From assembly GCA_008360975.2 (NCBI GenBank), contig CM039182.1, forward strand, positions 31,917,566-31,981,565: a stretch of DNA of 64,000 bases, in the 5' to 3' direction. A model generated the notes under the pieces. The model was not told the origin of the DNA, searched no databases, and worked only from the letters and a program-made list of their open reading frames with translations. Origin of the DNA: Lichenostomus cassidix (Eukaryota; Chordata; Aves; Passeriformes; Meliphagidae). Positions 57,501-64,000 of this stretch are shown here, piece after piece (the stretch's first letter is position 1; each line of letters begins with the position of its first letter). A program made the translations under genes and the position numbers.

Positions 57501-59800
57501 TCTACACAGATAAAATATGAAAGGCCTTAAACTAAACTTAAAACTCCCTTACCTTCTTTGGCATTTAGTTTTTAAAAGCACATCACACTAGTTAGTACTT
57601 AAACTGACAGGGGTAGGAGAATTGAAAGGGTACTCAGAATTCTTATTTGTGCCAATTTCTAGGAAAACACGGTCTTTACAAACTTTCTTCCAGTTTCTGC
57701 AGTTCTTTCTCCCAGTGAAAACTTTTGCTTTACTCTCAGTGCCACGTGCCTGTATGTAGCAAATTGAAGCACCAGGATGTCCAGTGCGTGACAGACTCCT
57801 ATCCAGTTGGGAATAGCAGACTAAACATTACAACCTGAAAGCTACATCTGCTTAATTTTATGGCTGTAAGCACTTTCTATGGAAATGAAATAGAAAACGT
57901 TAGTCTGAAACATAATTTCTTATTTCAAGTATTTTAGTACCATCACAATAAAGCAATACTACCGAAGACAAAAAAACTAAAAAAAACTAAAAAAACCAAA
58001 AAAAAAAAAAAAAAAAAAAAGGCTTACAGATGTTCTTGAGTAGAAGCACAAGACCCCCAAACTAGAAATCAACAAAGTACCTGCCATTATGCTCAATTAT
58101 GCCATACTGATTGAGAAATTTCAATGCAGGGAGCAAAAACAAAATACGTTTTCCAAATGAAGATTCAACACAGTCAGCAGTTCTTTCCAGAAGTCACAGA
58201 AACTGCTACTGTAGGACCTTTCAGACTTCATGTATTCTTAAAACATTTTACTTCTATGTTTGGCAGGAAGCAGTGTGCAGAAATACTGAAAGGATAGAGC
58301 TGTAATAGCTTTGTAACATGAACAACAGATCCATCAAGGAACCCAATACCAGTGTTCTGACAATTAATCTAATTATTTCCTAACAATAATCCACAATGGG
58401 AATGCAGACAGGAAAATAATCCTTAAAAATATAAATCTTGACTGTAAAATGGGAGAGTGACATAATAGTGAAAAAAAAAAAAAAAAAGAAAAAGACAACC
58501 ATGTATACTCATTGCTCAAGTTTCTGAAACTTGTACCTTGTTTCCCCTTCAGAGATCTGTTTATTTACCCAAATACTGCTTAGCTACACAGCCACCTTTT
58601 GCCCAAGCAATCAACACAAGAACAGGTTTTATTTACCTCCTGCGAGGAAGCTGCAACAGTTACTGAATAGCTAGGTAAAGAACTTGCAGCCTATGGATTT
58701 TAAACACCACAAAAATGGCAACAATACTCGAGTAAACATAATTAGTGGAAGGTAACACCGTTCTTCCAATATTTTATTGATTGTTTCCCCAAACAGTAAC
58801 TATGTAACTGCAAAGCTGCTGCCACTGGTTCATCAGAGAGAGTCACCAAGAGGATGCTCAGGTGTTCCTCTAAAGAATCTCTTACAAGAACGAACAAAAA
58901 AACCCCAAACCTCTGCAAAATTAAAAAAAAAAAATTAATTGTGATGGAGGAGCACACATTTCGTTCCCGTTTCAGTTTCTAATTCCTGCTTGCCCTGATC
59001 ATCACTAAGAAAAAAAAACAAAAACAAAACCACAAAAGCGCTGAAAATGGAAGGGACCTGTCACACGTGTACATGAAAACCCGCAGCCATCAGAGGGAAG
59101 ACACAGGCCTAACGAGGTTACAAAGCCACAGCAGCTCGTTCGAAGCCTTCAGCTGCACGATCGATGAGTTTCAATGGTTTAATAACGACGGCCGGAGCTC
59201 CCCGGTGGCCGGAGGGGGCCCGGCCCGAGGTAGCTTCTGCAGCCGGGAGAGACCGCGCATCTCGCACAAAAGGACGCGGGATCCCTCCTCTCTCGGGCGG
59301 GAGCAGGCCTTGGCGGCCCGGCCGCGGCCGGGGGAGCGGGAACGGGCAGGACAGCCACCGCCGGGCCCAACGGGCGGCAAGGAGGCTCGGGACCGCGGGA
59401 AGAGAGCAGCAGCGGGGAGGAAGCCCGGGGGCTACGGCAGCGCCGTTCGCACAGCATCAGCCTGCGCTGGCTGGGCGGGGGCCGACCCACAGCACCCACA
59501 GCACCCACAGCAGCGGGACTCGGCGCCCGCACCCCGCCGGGCCGATGGCAGTAGGGCGCGTGTGAGAGACAGACGGGGGGAGCGGAGAGGGACGCGGGCC
59601 GTCACCCACGGCCCAGGCGAGCCTCGGGCGCCTGAAGGGGCCATTTTAGAGCCAAGCTGCGCTGCCCCCACTCCCGCTAGGCCCGAGGACGCCGAGAGCC
59701 GCCACCCACCGCCCCCGGGTCCGATCCCCCTCTCGACACGGCCCGCGCAGGGGAGGCCACTCACCCTCCCCTCGAAGTTGTTCTCCTCCACGTCGCTCAT
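30582..59800 (-). CDS. TRA2A: TRA2A, transformer-2 alpha splicing activator (complete, 8 coding exons)
   Basis: Nuclear SR-like protein that binds GAA-rich exonic enhancers and promotes exon inclusion. The coding sequence joins 59800-59765, 45624-45491, 43952-43787, 40558-40370, 32296-32181, 31664-31557, 30841-30774 and 30592-30582 on the minus strand. All introns have GT/AG ends, phases agree, and the sum is 828 nt (275 residues plus stop), close to about 282 for mammalian TRA2A. Order: RS1 domain (about 13-112, dense Arg-Ser and His-Ser), RRM (about 118-196; RNP2 around 121-126, RNP1 RGFAFVYF at 160-167), a linker ([14 protein letters not shown], to 214), a short Gly run, a Tyr/Asp/Arg repeat, then RS2 and the C-terminus ending RRY. 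Intron 1 is 14 kb and carries a provirus plus a candidate poison exon. [12 protein letters not shown] at the N-terminus indicates TRA2A rather than TRA2B. Confidence 0.95.
30774..30841 (-). CDS. TRA2A: TRA2A coding exon 7 (RS2 domain)
   Basis: 68 nt, acceptor AAAG ending at 30842, donor GTAAGT from 30773. It encodes the C-terminal RS2 stretch [20 protein letters not shown] followed by YSP and the first base of an Arg codon. Confidence 0.92.
31557..31664 (-). CDS. TRA2A: TRA2A coding exon 6 (Gly run and Tyr-rich repeat)
   Basis: 108 nt, acceptor TAG at 31667-31665, donor GTACCT from 31556. It encodes Ser, seven Gly, Ala, Gly, then [20 protein letters not shown] and YDYRY. A second AG three bases further (TAGCAG) makes a tandem acceptor; using it would begin at 31661 and drop Ser215. 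Confidence 0.92.
32181..32296 (-). CDS. TRA2A: TRA2A coding exon 5 (RRM end and linker)
   Basis: 116 nt, acceptor CTGCAG ending at 32297, donor GTAAGT from 32180. It encodes [20 protein letters not shown], the last RRM strand, and the conserved linker [19 protein letters not shown], which in the TRA2 family contributes to binding of GAA motifs. Confidence 0.93.
32425..33010. other. GC/CpG-richer unexplained block in TRA2A intron 4
   Basis: Inside the AT-rich 8-kb intron between coding exons 4 and 5 is a stretch with many CpGs and small inverted repeats (for example CCCTT/AAGGG near 32526-32541). It also has a YY1-like AAAATGGCGG at about 32815-32824. It matches no repeat or RNA gene I recognise. 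It starts only about 130 bases upstream of exon 5's acceptor. Confidence 0.35.
33645..33658 (-). promoter_or_regulatory. Candidate CTCF-binding motif
   Basis: The minus strand reads CACTAGATGGCGG, a close fit to the CTCF core (C-A-C-Y-A-G-R-K-G-G-C-R). It lies in TRA2A intron 4. Motif match only; no flanking evidence. Confidence 0.45.
40370..40558 (-). CDS. TRA2A: TRA2A coding exon 4 (most of the RRM)
   Basis: 189 nt (63 codons), acceptor AG at 40560-40559, donor GTAAAT from 40369. It starts [20 protein letters not shown], holds RNP2 and RNP1 (RGFAFVYF), and ends at ERIDDSKE. Frame continuation past the donor is intron. Confidence 0.95.
40661..40788. repeat. About 64-bp tandem duplication in TRA2A intron 3
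   Basis: Two adjacent near-identical copies (40661-40725 and 40726-40788) differing by a 2-base deletion and a few substitutions, about 100 bp upstream (gene sense) of the exon 4 acceptor. Probably recent. Confidence 0.9.
42945..43386 (+). mobile_element. CR1 LINE 3'-end fragment in TRA2A intron 3
   Basis: Plus-strand similarity to the CR1 ORF2 C-terminus and 3' UTR: GAGCACCTCTCTTATGA, then GGCTGGAGAAAATTGAGAG, and near the end GGGGGTTGGACTAG followed by AAGGTCCCCTTCAACCCTAA. It is heavily diverged and carries stops. Confidence 0.85.
43787..43952 (-). CDS. TRA2A: TRA2A coding exon 3 (RS1 domain, second half)
   Basis: 166 nt, acceptor AG at 43954-43953, donor GTATGT from 43786. It completes the split Arg codon and encodes [20 protein letters not shown] and the following [15 protein letters not shown] and [11 protein letters not shown] blocks, ending in phase 0. 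The longest open frame over this stretch is a different, non-coding frame. Confidence 0.92.
45491..45624 (-). CDS. TRA2A: TRA2A coding exon 2 (RS1 domain, first half)
   Basis: 134 nt, acceptor AG at 45626-45625, donor GTATGT from 45490. It encodes 44 codons plus two bases, starting [20 protein letters not shown] and continuing with SR and KS repeats that are phosphorylated in SR proteins generally. Confidence 0.92.
45915..46215 (-). other. TRA2A: Candidate TRA2A poison exon (alternative, NMD-triggering)
   Basis: On the minus strand this block is strongly A/G-rich with repeated GAAGAA, GGAAGA and GAAGAG words, which are TRA2-binding enhancers. It is preceded by a pyrimidine-rich acceptor (TTTTTCCATTAAG, AG at 46217-46216) and followed by a donor (GT at 45914-45913, or 45909-45908 for an exon ending at 45910). 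Read in phase from coding exon 1, it gives 47 codons and then TAG at 46074-46072, so inclusion would truncate the protein and trigger decay. TRA2A and TRA2B are known to autoregulate through an ultraconserved poison exon between coding exons 1 and 2, which is where this lies. Exact ends are inferred. Confidence 0.65.
46216..47367. other. TRA2A intron 1 between candidate poison exon and provirus
   Basis: AT-rich intronic sequence with stops in all frames. Nothing else is recognised. Confidence 0.5.
47368..47372 (+). repeat. 5' target-site duplication (GTGGA)
   Basis: Five bases directly before the 5' LTR, identical to the five bases after the 3' LTR (52604-52608). This marks a retroviral integration whose two ends are still those of the original event. 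Confidence 0.9.
47373..47948 (+). repeat. 5' LTR
   Basis: 576 bp, starting TGTGAC and ending CAACA (TG...CA). TATAAAA lies at 47530-47536, a second TATA-like TTAAAAA near 47703, and AATAAA at 47779-47784. It differs from the 3' copy by five substitutions and a missing GGC-type triplet near the 3' end. Confidence 0.95.
47951..47968 (+). other. Primer-binding site
   Basis: Two bases after the LTR, the sequence TGGTGCCCCGTGTGAGGA begins with the TGG that pairs with the CCA end of a tRNA. I could not assign the tRNA with confidence. Confidence 0.65.
47969..48368 (+). other. Retroviral leader with candidate splice donor
   Basis: Untranslated leader before gag, likely to hold the packaging signal. 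CCCAG|GTAAAG with GT at 48164-48165 is a good candidate for the major splice donor that would join to the env acceptor at 50748. Confidence 0.5.
48369..50204 (+). CDS. gag: Endogenous retroviral Gag polyprotein (open, 611 aa)
   Basis: Structural polyprotein that assembles retroviral particles at the membrane. The ATG at 48369 has A at -3 and G at +4. The product begins MGSRLSK, a typical N-myristoylation signal, so upstream in-frame codons are not needed. Residues 1-100 form a basic matrix-like region; PSAP at 133-136 is a late (budding) motif within a long Pro-rich segment (about 112-280). The capsid-like region spans about 285-500, with a major homology region at about 429-450 ([15 protein letters not shown]). 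One zinc knuckle of form CX2CX4HX4C is at 536-549, followed by a Pro-rich tail. Many related Gags carry two knuckles. The frame is fully open. It ends at AAC TAG, overlapping a frameshift heptamer. Confidence 0.93.
   Translation: MGSRLSKDSAMQREMHSNLSELLEAYHVLFSPKDLKKFVKWVMVNCPPDSPTLIYDLNYWDSVGNKLLAAGKKGDRTARKVFSLHSQVYKFVKKSPVNLPLYTSYPLEQREQSPVARPSALGSFQHRDTPLPPSAPVPEPSPPFPAVAPLPFTNIRQDGAEEKRNGDHSRAFAPGFPAGANKGSRLRDPPPCPSTLTSLDRSPPPTLPLPVVSFPAQVTSGGGVEPWENPTTEFPRSPPRTTTSGRHIGRPGSGDCSPLFAAPARRRQHSPLPTPSPTPYRADNGRPKALVWQPVSLVTKEKLCKAAKNYGCESTYFKSLFQSILKAEAKCPADVRELIGCLLTESQQKQWESSWKKRLQILIASRKDDLNYQALTLNHLCGMGDWLKPHDQIRAVSEEVLAEVILAAQQAFFAIPTKAEAQLPYMYIKQRPDELFIDFIDRLTAAVRRQLKNVSDQDEIIIHTATINANARCKQRISSLSPDTQLTVSLLIDACSSIPLNPPRPQNIPTAYPNTSPNAAPFDNRPGRKPFAPLFCHRCGQQGHIAKNCPAPYPNPALSSSSPLGPNPMMPIPAPTTVPVTPHAGSPTQPSQPAAFQPPTYQTVAPAPAKN
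50195..50201 (+). promoter_or_regulatory. -1 frameshift slippery heptamer A AAA AAC
   Basis: The heptamer is in the correct gag phase (A from GCA, then AAA, AAC) and immediately precedes the gag TAG at 50202-50204. Slipping by one base opens a frame that runs to TAG 50336-50338. A GAGGCG/CGCCTC stem (50219-50224 with 50245-50250) lies 17 bases downstream; this spacing is longer than usual. Confidence 0.7.
50205..50668 (+). pseudogene. pol: Pro/pol remnant with integrase C-terminal fragment
   Basis: Only about 460 bp separate the end of gag from the env region, where a full pro-pol needs about 3 kb. The -1 frame after the heptamer is open for about 45 codons and stops at 50336-50338. The same frame then continues open from 50339 to TAG 50666-50668 (110 codons). 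Near its start is a block with [13 protein letters not shown] and a following W-x-P...KWVKP pattern, typical of the C-terminal DNA-binding end of class II retroviral integrases. Protease, reverse transcriptase, RNase H and the catalytic integrase core are all missing. The deletion junction is probably between about 50230 and 50335. Confidence 0.75.
50730..50748 (+). other. Candidate env splice acceptor
   Basis: A T-rich tract (TTCTGTTTTTGTTGCAG, AG at 50747-50748) lies 26 bases before the env ATG. It would produce the subgenomic env mRNA. Confidence 0.6.
50775..52097 (+). CDS. env: Endogenous retroviral envelope glycoprotein (open, 440 aa)
   Basis: Membrane glycoprotein of a retrovirus, made as a precursor cleaved into SU and TM. 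I start at ATG 50775, the first ATG after the splice acceptor; the frame is open further upstream only from non-ATG codons. A signal peptide covers about residues 1-22. A furin-type RQKR at 228-231 separates a short SU (about 205 residues) from TM. TM has a hydrophobic stretch between Cys240 and Cys276, resembling an internal fusion loop. It also has a leucine-rich/ISD-like region (about 300-320), CX6CC at 321-329, and a membrane span at about 376-403. Potential N-glycosylation sites are at 161, 241 and 331. The last 24 or so codons lie in the 3' LTR. The TM layout is alpharetrovirus-like. SU is shorter than usual, so a deletion in SU is possible. Confidence 0.9.
   Translation: MNPTLKTFCLLFWSAALAGVTMSWIVPQPKANVWATLAKSLKQEGLCLGMDKAEDPMSTCLIGIPLKKGEFPFSGSYRSYPDPVSSWDEWVDHHLPSGTVEPQELELLGSTQAELCVKFDSPRRYSPKFPEGVEHEYDDLYPMPFTHIHVNKRYRASEWCNFTAPNPAHSNAHPKVLPKGIFLICGKHAWAGVPARLRGGPCTLGRLVTLTPDKQQLLNWKNSAQLTRQKREIINLGENCNDTIVTWPRSKKIAASILLPWVAGYKALGDIEKLECWLGKHARLTSEALSQLLADEEAVKHATLQNRAAIDFLLLAHGHGCEDFEGLCCFNFSTHGRSIAFKIQEMRDQIGTLKVETETWWGHLLNNWGLSGWAASVVKSVLWVILCLFLIAIALAIFKALFVRHLISLLFKKKGGGVTVALASLEQPSPWAERKTPPWA
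52008..52024 (+). other. Polypurine tract
   Basis: A 17-base all-purine run directly abuts the 3' LTR and would prime plus-strand DNA synthesis. It also encodes the Lys/Gly part of the Env tail. Confidence 0.9.
52025..52603 (+). repeat. 3' LTR
   Basis: 579 bp, TG...CA ends, with TATAAAA at 52182-52188 and AATAAA at 52431-52436. It includes the end of env to 52097. Compared with the 5' LTR it has five substitutions (three clustered in a CTCTCT-type stretch around 52465-52480) and one extra triplet near 52543. Confidence 0.95.
52604..52608 (+). repeat. 3' target-site duplication (GTGGA)
   Basis: Identical to the five bases preceding the 5' LTR. Confidence 0.9.
52609..59060. other. TRA2A: TRA2A intron 1, 5' part, no other gene seen
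   Basis: AT-rich intronic DNA with short frames only, an AACCAACC-type microsatellite near 55062-55095, and poly(A) tracts at 57970-58020 and 58470-58487. No exon or repeat element is recognised. Confidence 0.55.
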
Positions 59801-60190
59801 GTCTGCAGAGTCCTGGCCACGGGGCTGGGGCGAACGGGGGACGCTAGTCCCAATTAGCAGCAGCAACACTCGCGGCCGCTGTTATCGCCGCCGTTACCGC
59901 TATTGCCGCTATTACCGACACCACCACCGCCGCCTCCCGCCCGCGCCTCCCGCACCGCCGCAAAATGGCGCCGCCTCGGCCGCTCCGTCTGCGCCCGGCA
60001 CCGCGCGCGGGGCGGAGCCGCGCCCGCCCCTCACAAAGGAGGCGACTGCCGCTGCGGGGGGACCCGCCGCGCATGCGCGCCCCCGCCGCCCCGAGAGCGC
60101 GCCTCTGCTCCGCTGCCGCGGGAGCGCGCCTCTGCCGCCGCCGCGGGAGCGAGCGCGCTGCCCGCGACCCCCCTCGCCAGTTGTACGGGT
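59070..60190 (-). promoter_or_regulatory. TRA2A: TRA2A promoter CpG island and 5' UTR
   Basis: CpG-dense block around coding exon 1. The presumed 5' UTR upstream of the ATG (59801 to about 59960) contains GCC/ACC-type trinucleotide runs (59876-59940). A YY1-like CAAAATGGCGCC at 59962-59973 is the kind of element often found near the start site of housekeeping genes. Multiple GC boxes follow to about 60160. The start site itself is not determined. The long plus-strand frame (387 codons) has no domain and reflects composition. Confidence 0.7.
59765..59800 (-). CDS. TRA2A: TRA2A coding exon 1
   Basis: Twelve codons from ATG 59800-59798 ([12 protein letters not shown]), ending in phase 0 before GTGAGT (GT at 59764-59763). 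It lies inside the promoter CpG island, as usual for this gene. Confidence 0.93.
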
Positions 60191-60334
60191 GTTGCTGAGA
60201 AATGTGGAATATGTAAACAAAATTTCTTAAGAAACTATGTTCTTTGATGTTTGATATTTGTGAGCTTTCCAGCGTAATCGGTAAGAAGGGAATTTAATCC
60301 CTGAAACAGGCAGCTGACAGGCAAGCGCTACGTG

Positions 60335-60915
60335 ATGTCCGCGTGTTGGAAAGACAAACTCGTTGTCGGTAGAATTGTCTTGTTAAGGTTTAGGGCTCGA
60401 CATGTTTCTGTGATATCAGACCTAGGGGGAGGTTATCAAAGCTTGAGAAGAAGGACGTGCCGCTGATAGTGGACACAAAGAATGCAAAATTCCCGGGCCA
60501 CAAGGACATTTGGCAGAACCCCCAAGATAAGGAAGAAACTTATAAAGACAGCTCGGGAACTGTGCTCAACCAGCTCTGAGTGGGTAAAAGGTTATTCCGG
60601 TAGGGGGAGATGTGTGACCACCGACTCAAGAAACCCACCGACCCAAAAGATGAGGACTGAGCAGGCGGACTAATTAGCATGTGAAGCGAGAGAATAATTA
60701 ACTAATAAAAGACAGAATACTAATTAGTAAGAGAACGAGGTAGCTTGTAGCCAAGGAACATTTACGCCTTTGTTTGCTAAAATGTATATGTAGTGAAAAG
60801 TTTTGGTAGTCATCGTGATGGCTTTGTGGATTTCTCACCCAGCAGCCCTTTCTGCGCAGAGCTGTAAATAAATGAAATACCTCATCTCTGTCTGTGGACT
60901 GGCCTCTTGCACACC
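60335..60915 (+). mobile_element. Possible old solo LTR
   Basis: About 0.6 kb upstream of TRA2A that differs in texture from its surroundings. It has an AATAAAAG TATA-like site near 60704, an AATAAA at about 60868-60873, then a CATCTCTGTCTGTGGACTGG-type end, as in many avian LTRs. I found no target duplication, and no paired LTR is present, so the ends are guesses. Confidence 0.3.
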
Positions 60916-63900
60916 TGGTGAAAAGAGCCTGTTTTGGGACAACCCAGGGCAGCCCTGCACCCTTCCTGCCCCTTCCTGCAGAGAGGCCTCCTCCTGTTCC
61001 CTACGGGGACTGTTCCTGCCCGCTGTGACAATTATCAGCCGTGCTCCCGCGTCCCCTTATCTTCTCACCTCCCCCAGGAAGTTCTCAGGGCTTCTGCTCC
61101 CGCAGCACAGGGAGAAACATTGATATGGATGTGTTTATGAACCCACGTGAATTCCTCTGGGCCTGCGTCATCAGGGGTGTTTTGTTATGGCAAGAGGATA
61201 ATTAATGTGCGAGGCTGGAGGGCTGCTTTTCTTGTAAGCACATGGAGGTGAAGTCACACCACCCAGTCTTGAGTGTTTCTACGAAACAAAGGCCTAAATT
61301 TTGACTTGCAATCACGAGACTTTCATTTTAACCATGGTTTCATTGAAAGCTTTATCCTTTCTGCTCAGTCACCTCAGAAAGGTTTCCCTGCTCGTGTATC
61401 CTGTGCAGTTTTGGTGCTCCCTCCTCCAGCATGCACCAATAGCTACAGCAGCTAATACCTTGCAGGCATTGGAGAGCAGGTACATAGTTCCTTAAGTCAG
61501 AAACTTTCCAAAGATGATGAAACAGCTAAATTTGCTCTGTCGGTGCAGGAAAGCATTGGCTTTTTCCAACTTTCCAACAGGCGTTTTATCCCAGTGGAGA
61601 AGTCACATGAACACTGGTAGCCAGTGGCCACCACAGCTTGAGGTTCTAACAGAGCCTTGGCATACTCTTCTTCACAGGAATGGTTTCTATTTCTTCCCAC
61701 CGGACTAGAAATGATGTTGATTATTTCTTCTGTTGTAATCGGAAGGCTGGAACTGTACATGCCAGCCCTTGTTCTTTTTCTTCGTGATTCATAAGCAAAT
61801 AATTGATGAAAGAGTAAATTATCTTGCAATGGTAAAGAAGGCAGTTTTAGGGAAAGATCTACCTTGTCATCTTTCCTGTAGGTCTGCAAAATATTTAATT
61901 TTAGCTAAAAGTTTCTTGCGTGTCACTTACTTAAAAAGTTTCAGTCAACTTCTTAGTCAGCTCTTGTTTAATTACAATTAAATTTTCATTCCTAGGAGTC
62001 TGGCCTGGGTTTTAGCCTCTGCTGATGTCTCTCTTTGCAAAAAGAATTCTGAATCCGTGTAACAATCTGCCTTTTATAACAGCTGTACTCCATTCAGCTC
62101 TGGTAGATAGATTTGCTGATCTCCCTTTTCAAATGTAACTTTTTAAGTTAAGTACTTATTCTACTTCAAGATCACATACTGTTCTGGCATATTCTGATTC
62201 TGATCCCATCTGATGTTGCCTGTATTCTAACTACAGGAACAAAAAAGAATGAGCATGAAGGACATGCTTAAACTCTGAGAAGAAAATTCTAATCAGTCTT
62301 CTACCATGGAATGGATCACTGAAAAAAATGGAATATGAAGGACCCACTGAAAATACATAATGCTTACACTAAGAAAAAAGACAAAATAAAACCGAGCAGG
62401 GGAGGGAGGAAAAGGTCAGGAGAATATAGGCCAGGAATACACTTTTTGTTAACATGTATATATATAAGATCTAGCTACAGTCCACATTGTGATTTCAATT
62501 CCTGAGAGTTAGACTAGTACTAATGCATACATTCAAGATATATGCGTTATTCCAGCAGGATTTTTTCACTCCAGTCATCCTAAAATGTTCTGGCATTTTA
62601 ACCTAAAATAAAAATGGCACTTGCTGATATAAATACCTATTTTTAAAAAAGTCTAATCAATTTTACATTTTGAATTGAGAACTGTAAGCTGCCCTCATCA
62701 TTTTTTCAATAACTCATCTGCCTTCATTGTTCTCTACAATGATTTAACCATAGTTTCCTGGAGTATAAAGATAATAATTATTTTATATTACATTTCAGCT
62801 TTCACTAGTTATTAGTAAGACTGCAAGGTTGATCTTTGGGAGATGGGCCTTTGGCAGCCTCTCTGCTAAATGGAAGATGGTTTAAACACAGAAAACATCT
62901 AGAGATGGCCTAAAGAATACGCTTATATGACATAATTACATGTTCTTCAAGCATGTTTTATAGAGGGTTCTCAAGCAATATTAATACACTGGTTTAATAT
63001 AGTGTTAGCTTTAACACAGTAGTAAGCATACAGTATTAACAATTTTGGTGAAATGGTATAAACAACCCTTTATAAAATAAAGTGAAAGGGTATAAACAAC
63101 TGGTAAGGGATCAGGAAGAGAGAAAAATCAGAGTGGCAGGAAGGCAAGTATAAAGTTGCATATATTCTTATCTGCATATACGGATTAGGGGATTAATTGG
63201 TTAAGCAAGGAGGCAGAAGGTATGCTAATCACAGGGCATATTGATTAGTGTGCTGTTCTTTAGCCATTACCATGCAGCATTTTAAACATATTATGAGAGG
63301 AAATTCTTAATACATATTTGAAAAGGACAGAGCAACAGCTATGCAAATTAAATTCAAAAGGGCCTTCTACACATAATGAATGGTAGGAGAGGAATGAAAT
63401 AGCATTGCAGCAGCAATCTAATTTTGGGAGATTTTTTTGATTTTGACAAATAATACAGAACACTGCAACATATGTGCAGTCCTGGGCTTTTATCTATCTC
63501 TTGAAATAATGCCAAGAACATTATTACCCAAAAATATAAGGACTATATAAGTACTATTATGGTGTAATTGTCATATGTCACTGAGGAGAAACAGTGCTTG
63601 GTATTGTTTTGTCATACAGTTTTTACCATACATCTCAGACTCATCAGATGACATAGCACCTGCCAACAGTTTTGTCTATATACTTAGGTCTAGGCCATTA
63701 ACTGCTCTGATACATCAGTATCCCTTTTCCTAGAACAGCATTGAATTTAAATGCTGATTTTTCCTGCATCTAATCCGTGCAGAATGGGAAGGTTGGAAAG
63801 CAGGGAGAAGCCATGTAGCATCTGACACACGCTGGAAGAGAGGGAAAGGTGCAGCACAGCAGAGTGCAGGTGTGGGGGGACAGGTGGGGAGGGAGAGCAC

Positions 63901-64000
63901 AGGTGAGATGAGGAAGCTGGTGGAACAACGTGTGCTGTAACTGTGTTTATTTTACAGGGGATGCAAAGTTATGAACAGAGCTTTCTCCTACATCAACCTG
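60916..64000. other. Intergenic DNA upstream of TRA2A
   Basis: Mostly AT-rich. The only longer frame of balanced composition is minus-strand 61883-61497 (about 129 codons, no ATG until mid-frame), which I cannot identify. No gene is supported. Confidence 0.45.

Noticed and set aside
59067..60230. 387-codon plus-strand frame across the TRA2A promoter
   Set aside because: Antisense to exon 1 and the 5' UTR, Arg/Pro/Ala-rich, no domain; explained by the CpG island.

Overview
The window looks like a bird nuclear genome. Three fragments resemble CR1 LINEs, the typical avian retroposon. Two genes whose neighbours are conserved in vertebrates lie in the expected order and on the same strand. A class II endogenous retrovirus of alpha/betaretroviral type is present. 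I cannot name the species. Intergenic DNA is AT-rich with sharp CpG islands, and coding exons are small and widely spaced, so most long open frames here are chance frames in GC-rich DNA.

Layout. Bases 1-1900 are the start of intron 1 of a minus-strand IGF2BP gene, best matched to IGF2BP3. Its first coding exon is 1901-2075, and its 5' UTR and CpG-island promoter run to about 3.6 kb. From 3.7 to 29.6 kb there is no protein gene I can support. This stretch holds two orphan CpG islands (about 5.5-6.95 kb and 13.1-13.9 kb), a polypyrimidine tract (16.2 kb), a CR1 tail (16.9 kb) and a 1.3-kb CR1 reverse-transcriptase remnant (27.5-28.8 kb). From about 29.6 to 60.0 kb is a complete minus-strand TRA2A gene: eight coding exons, 828 nt, 275 residues. 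Every junction has GT/AG and correct phase. A purine-rich block at about 45.91-46.215 kb, between coding exons 1 and 2, is very likely the TRA2A poison exon used for autoregulation; its frame stops after 47 codons. From 60.2 to 64 kb is intergenic DNA with a possible old LTR.

The most striking object is a 5.2-kb provirus (47373-52603) inside TRA2A intron 1, in antisense orientation to the host gene. It has two nearly identical LTRs (576 and 579 bp; I count five substitutions and one 3-bp indel), a perfect 5-bp target duplication (GTGGA), a primer-binding site and a polypurine tract. It carries an open gag (611 aa) and an open env (440 aa), but almost all of pro/pol is missing. The remnant is a frameshift heptamer at the gag end, a short -1 frame ending in TAG, and a fragment resembling the integrase C-terminus. 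Gag has PSAP, a major homology region and one zinc knuckle. Env has a furin-type site, an internal fusion loop between cysteines and CX6CC, like alpharetroviral envelopes. The provirus lies about 1.16 kb upstream of the poison exon's acceptor.

The two host genes act in RNA biology: IGF2BP3 binds mRNAs in the cytoplasm and TRA2A is a nuclear splicing activator. They are neighbours by conserved synteny, not because of any operon-like coupling.
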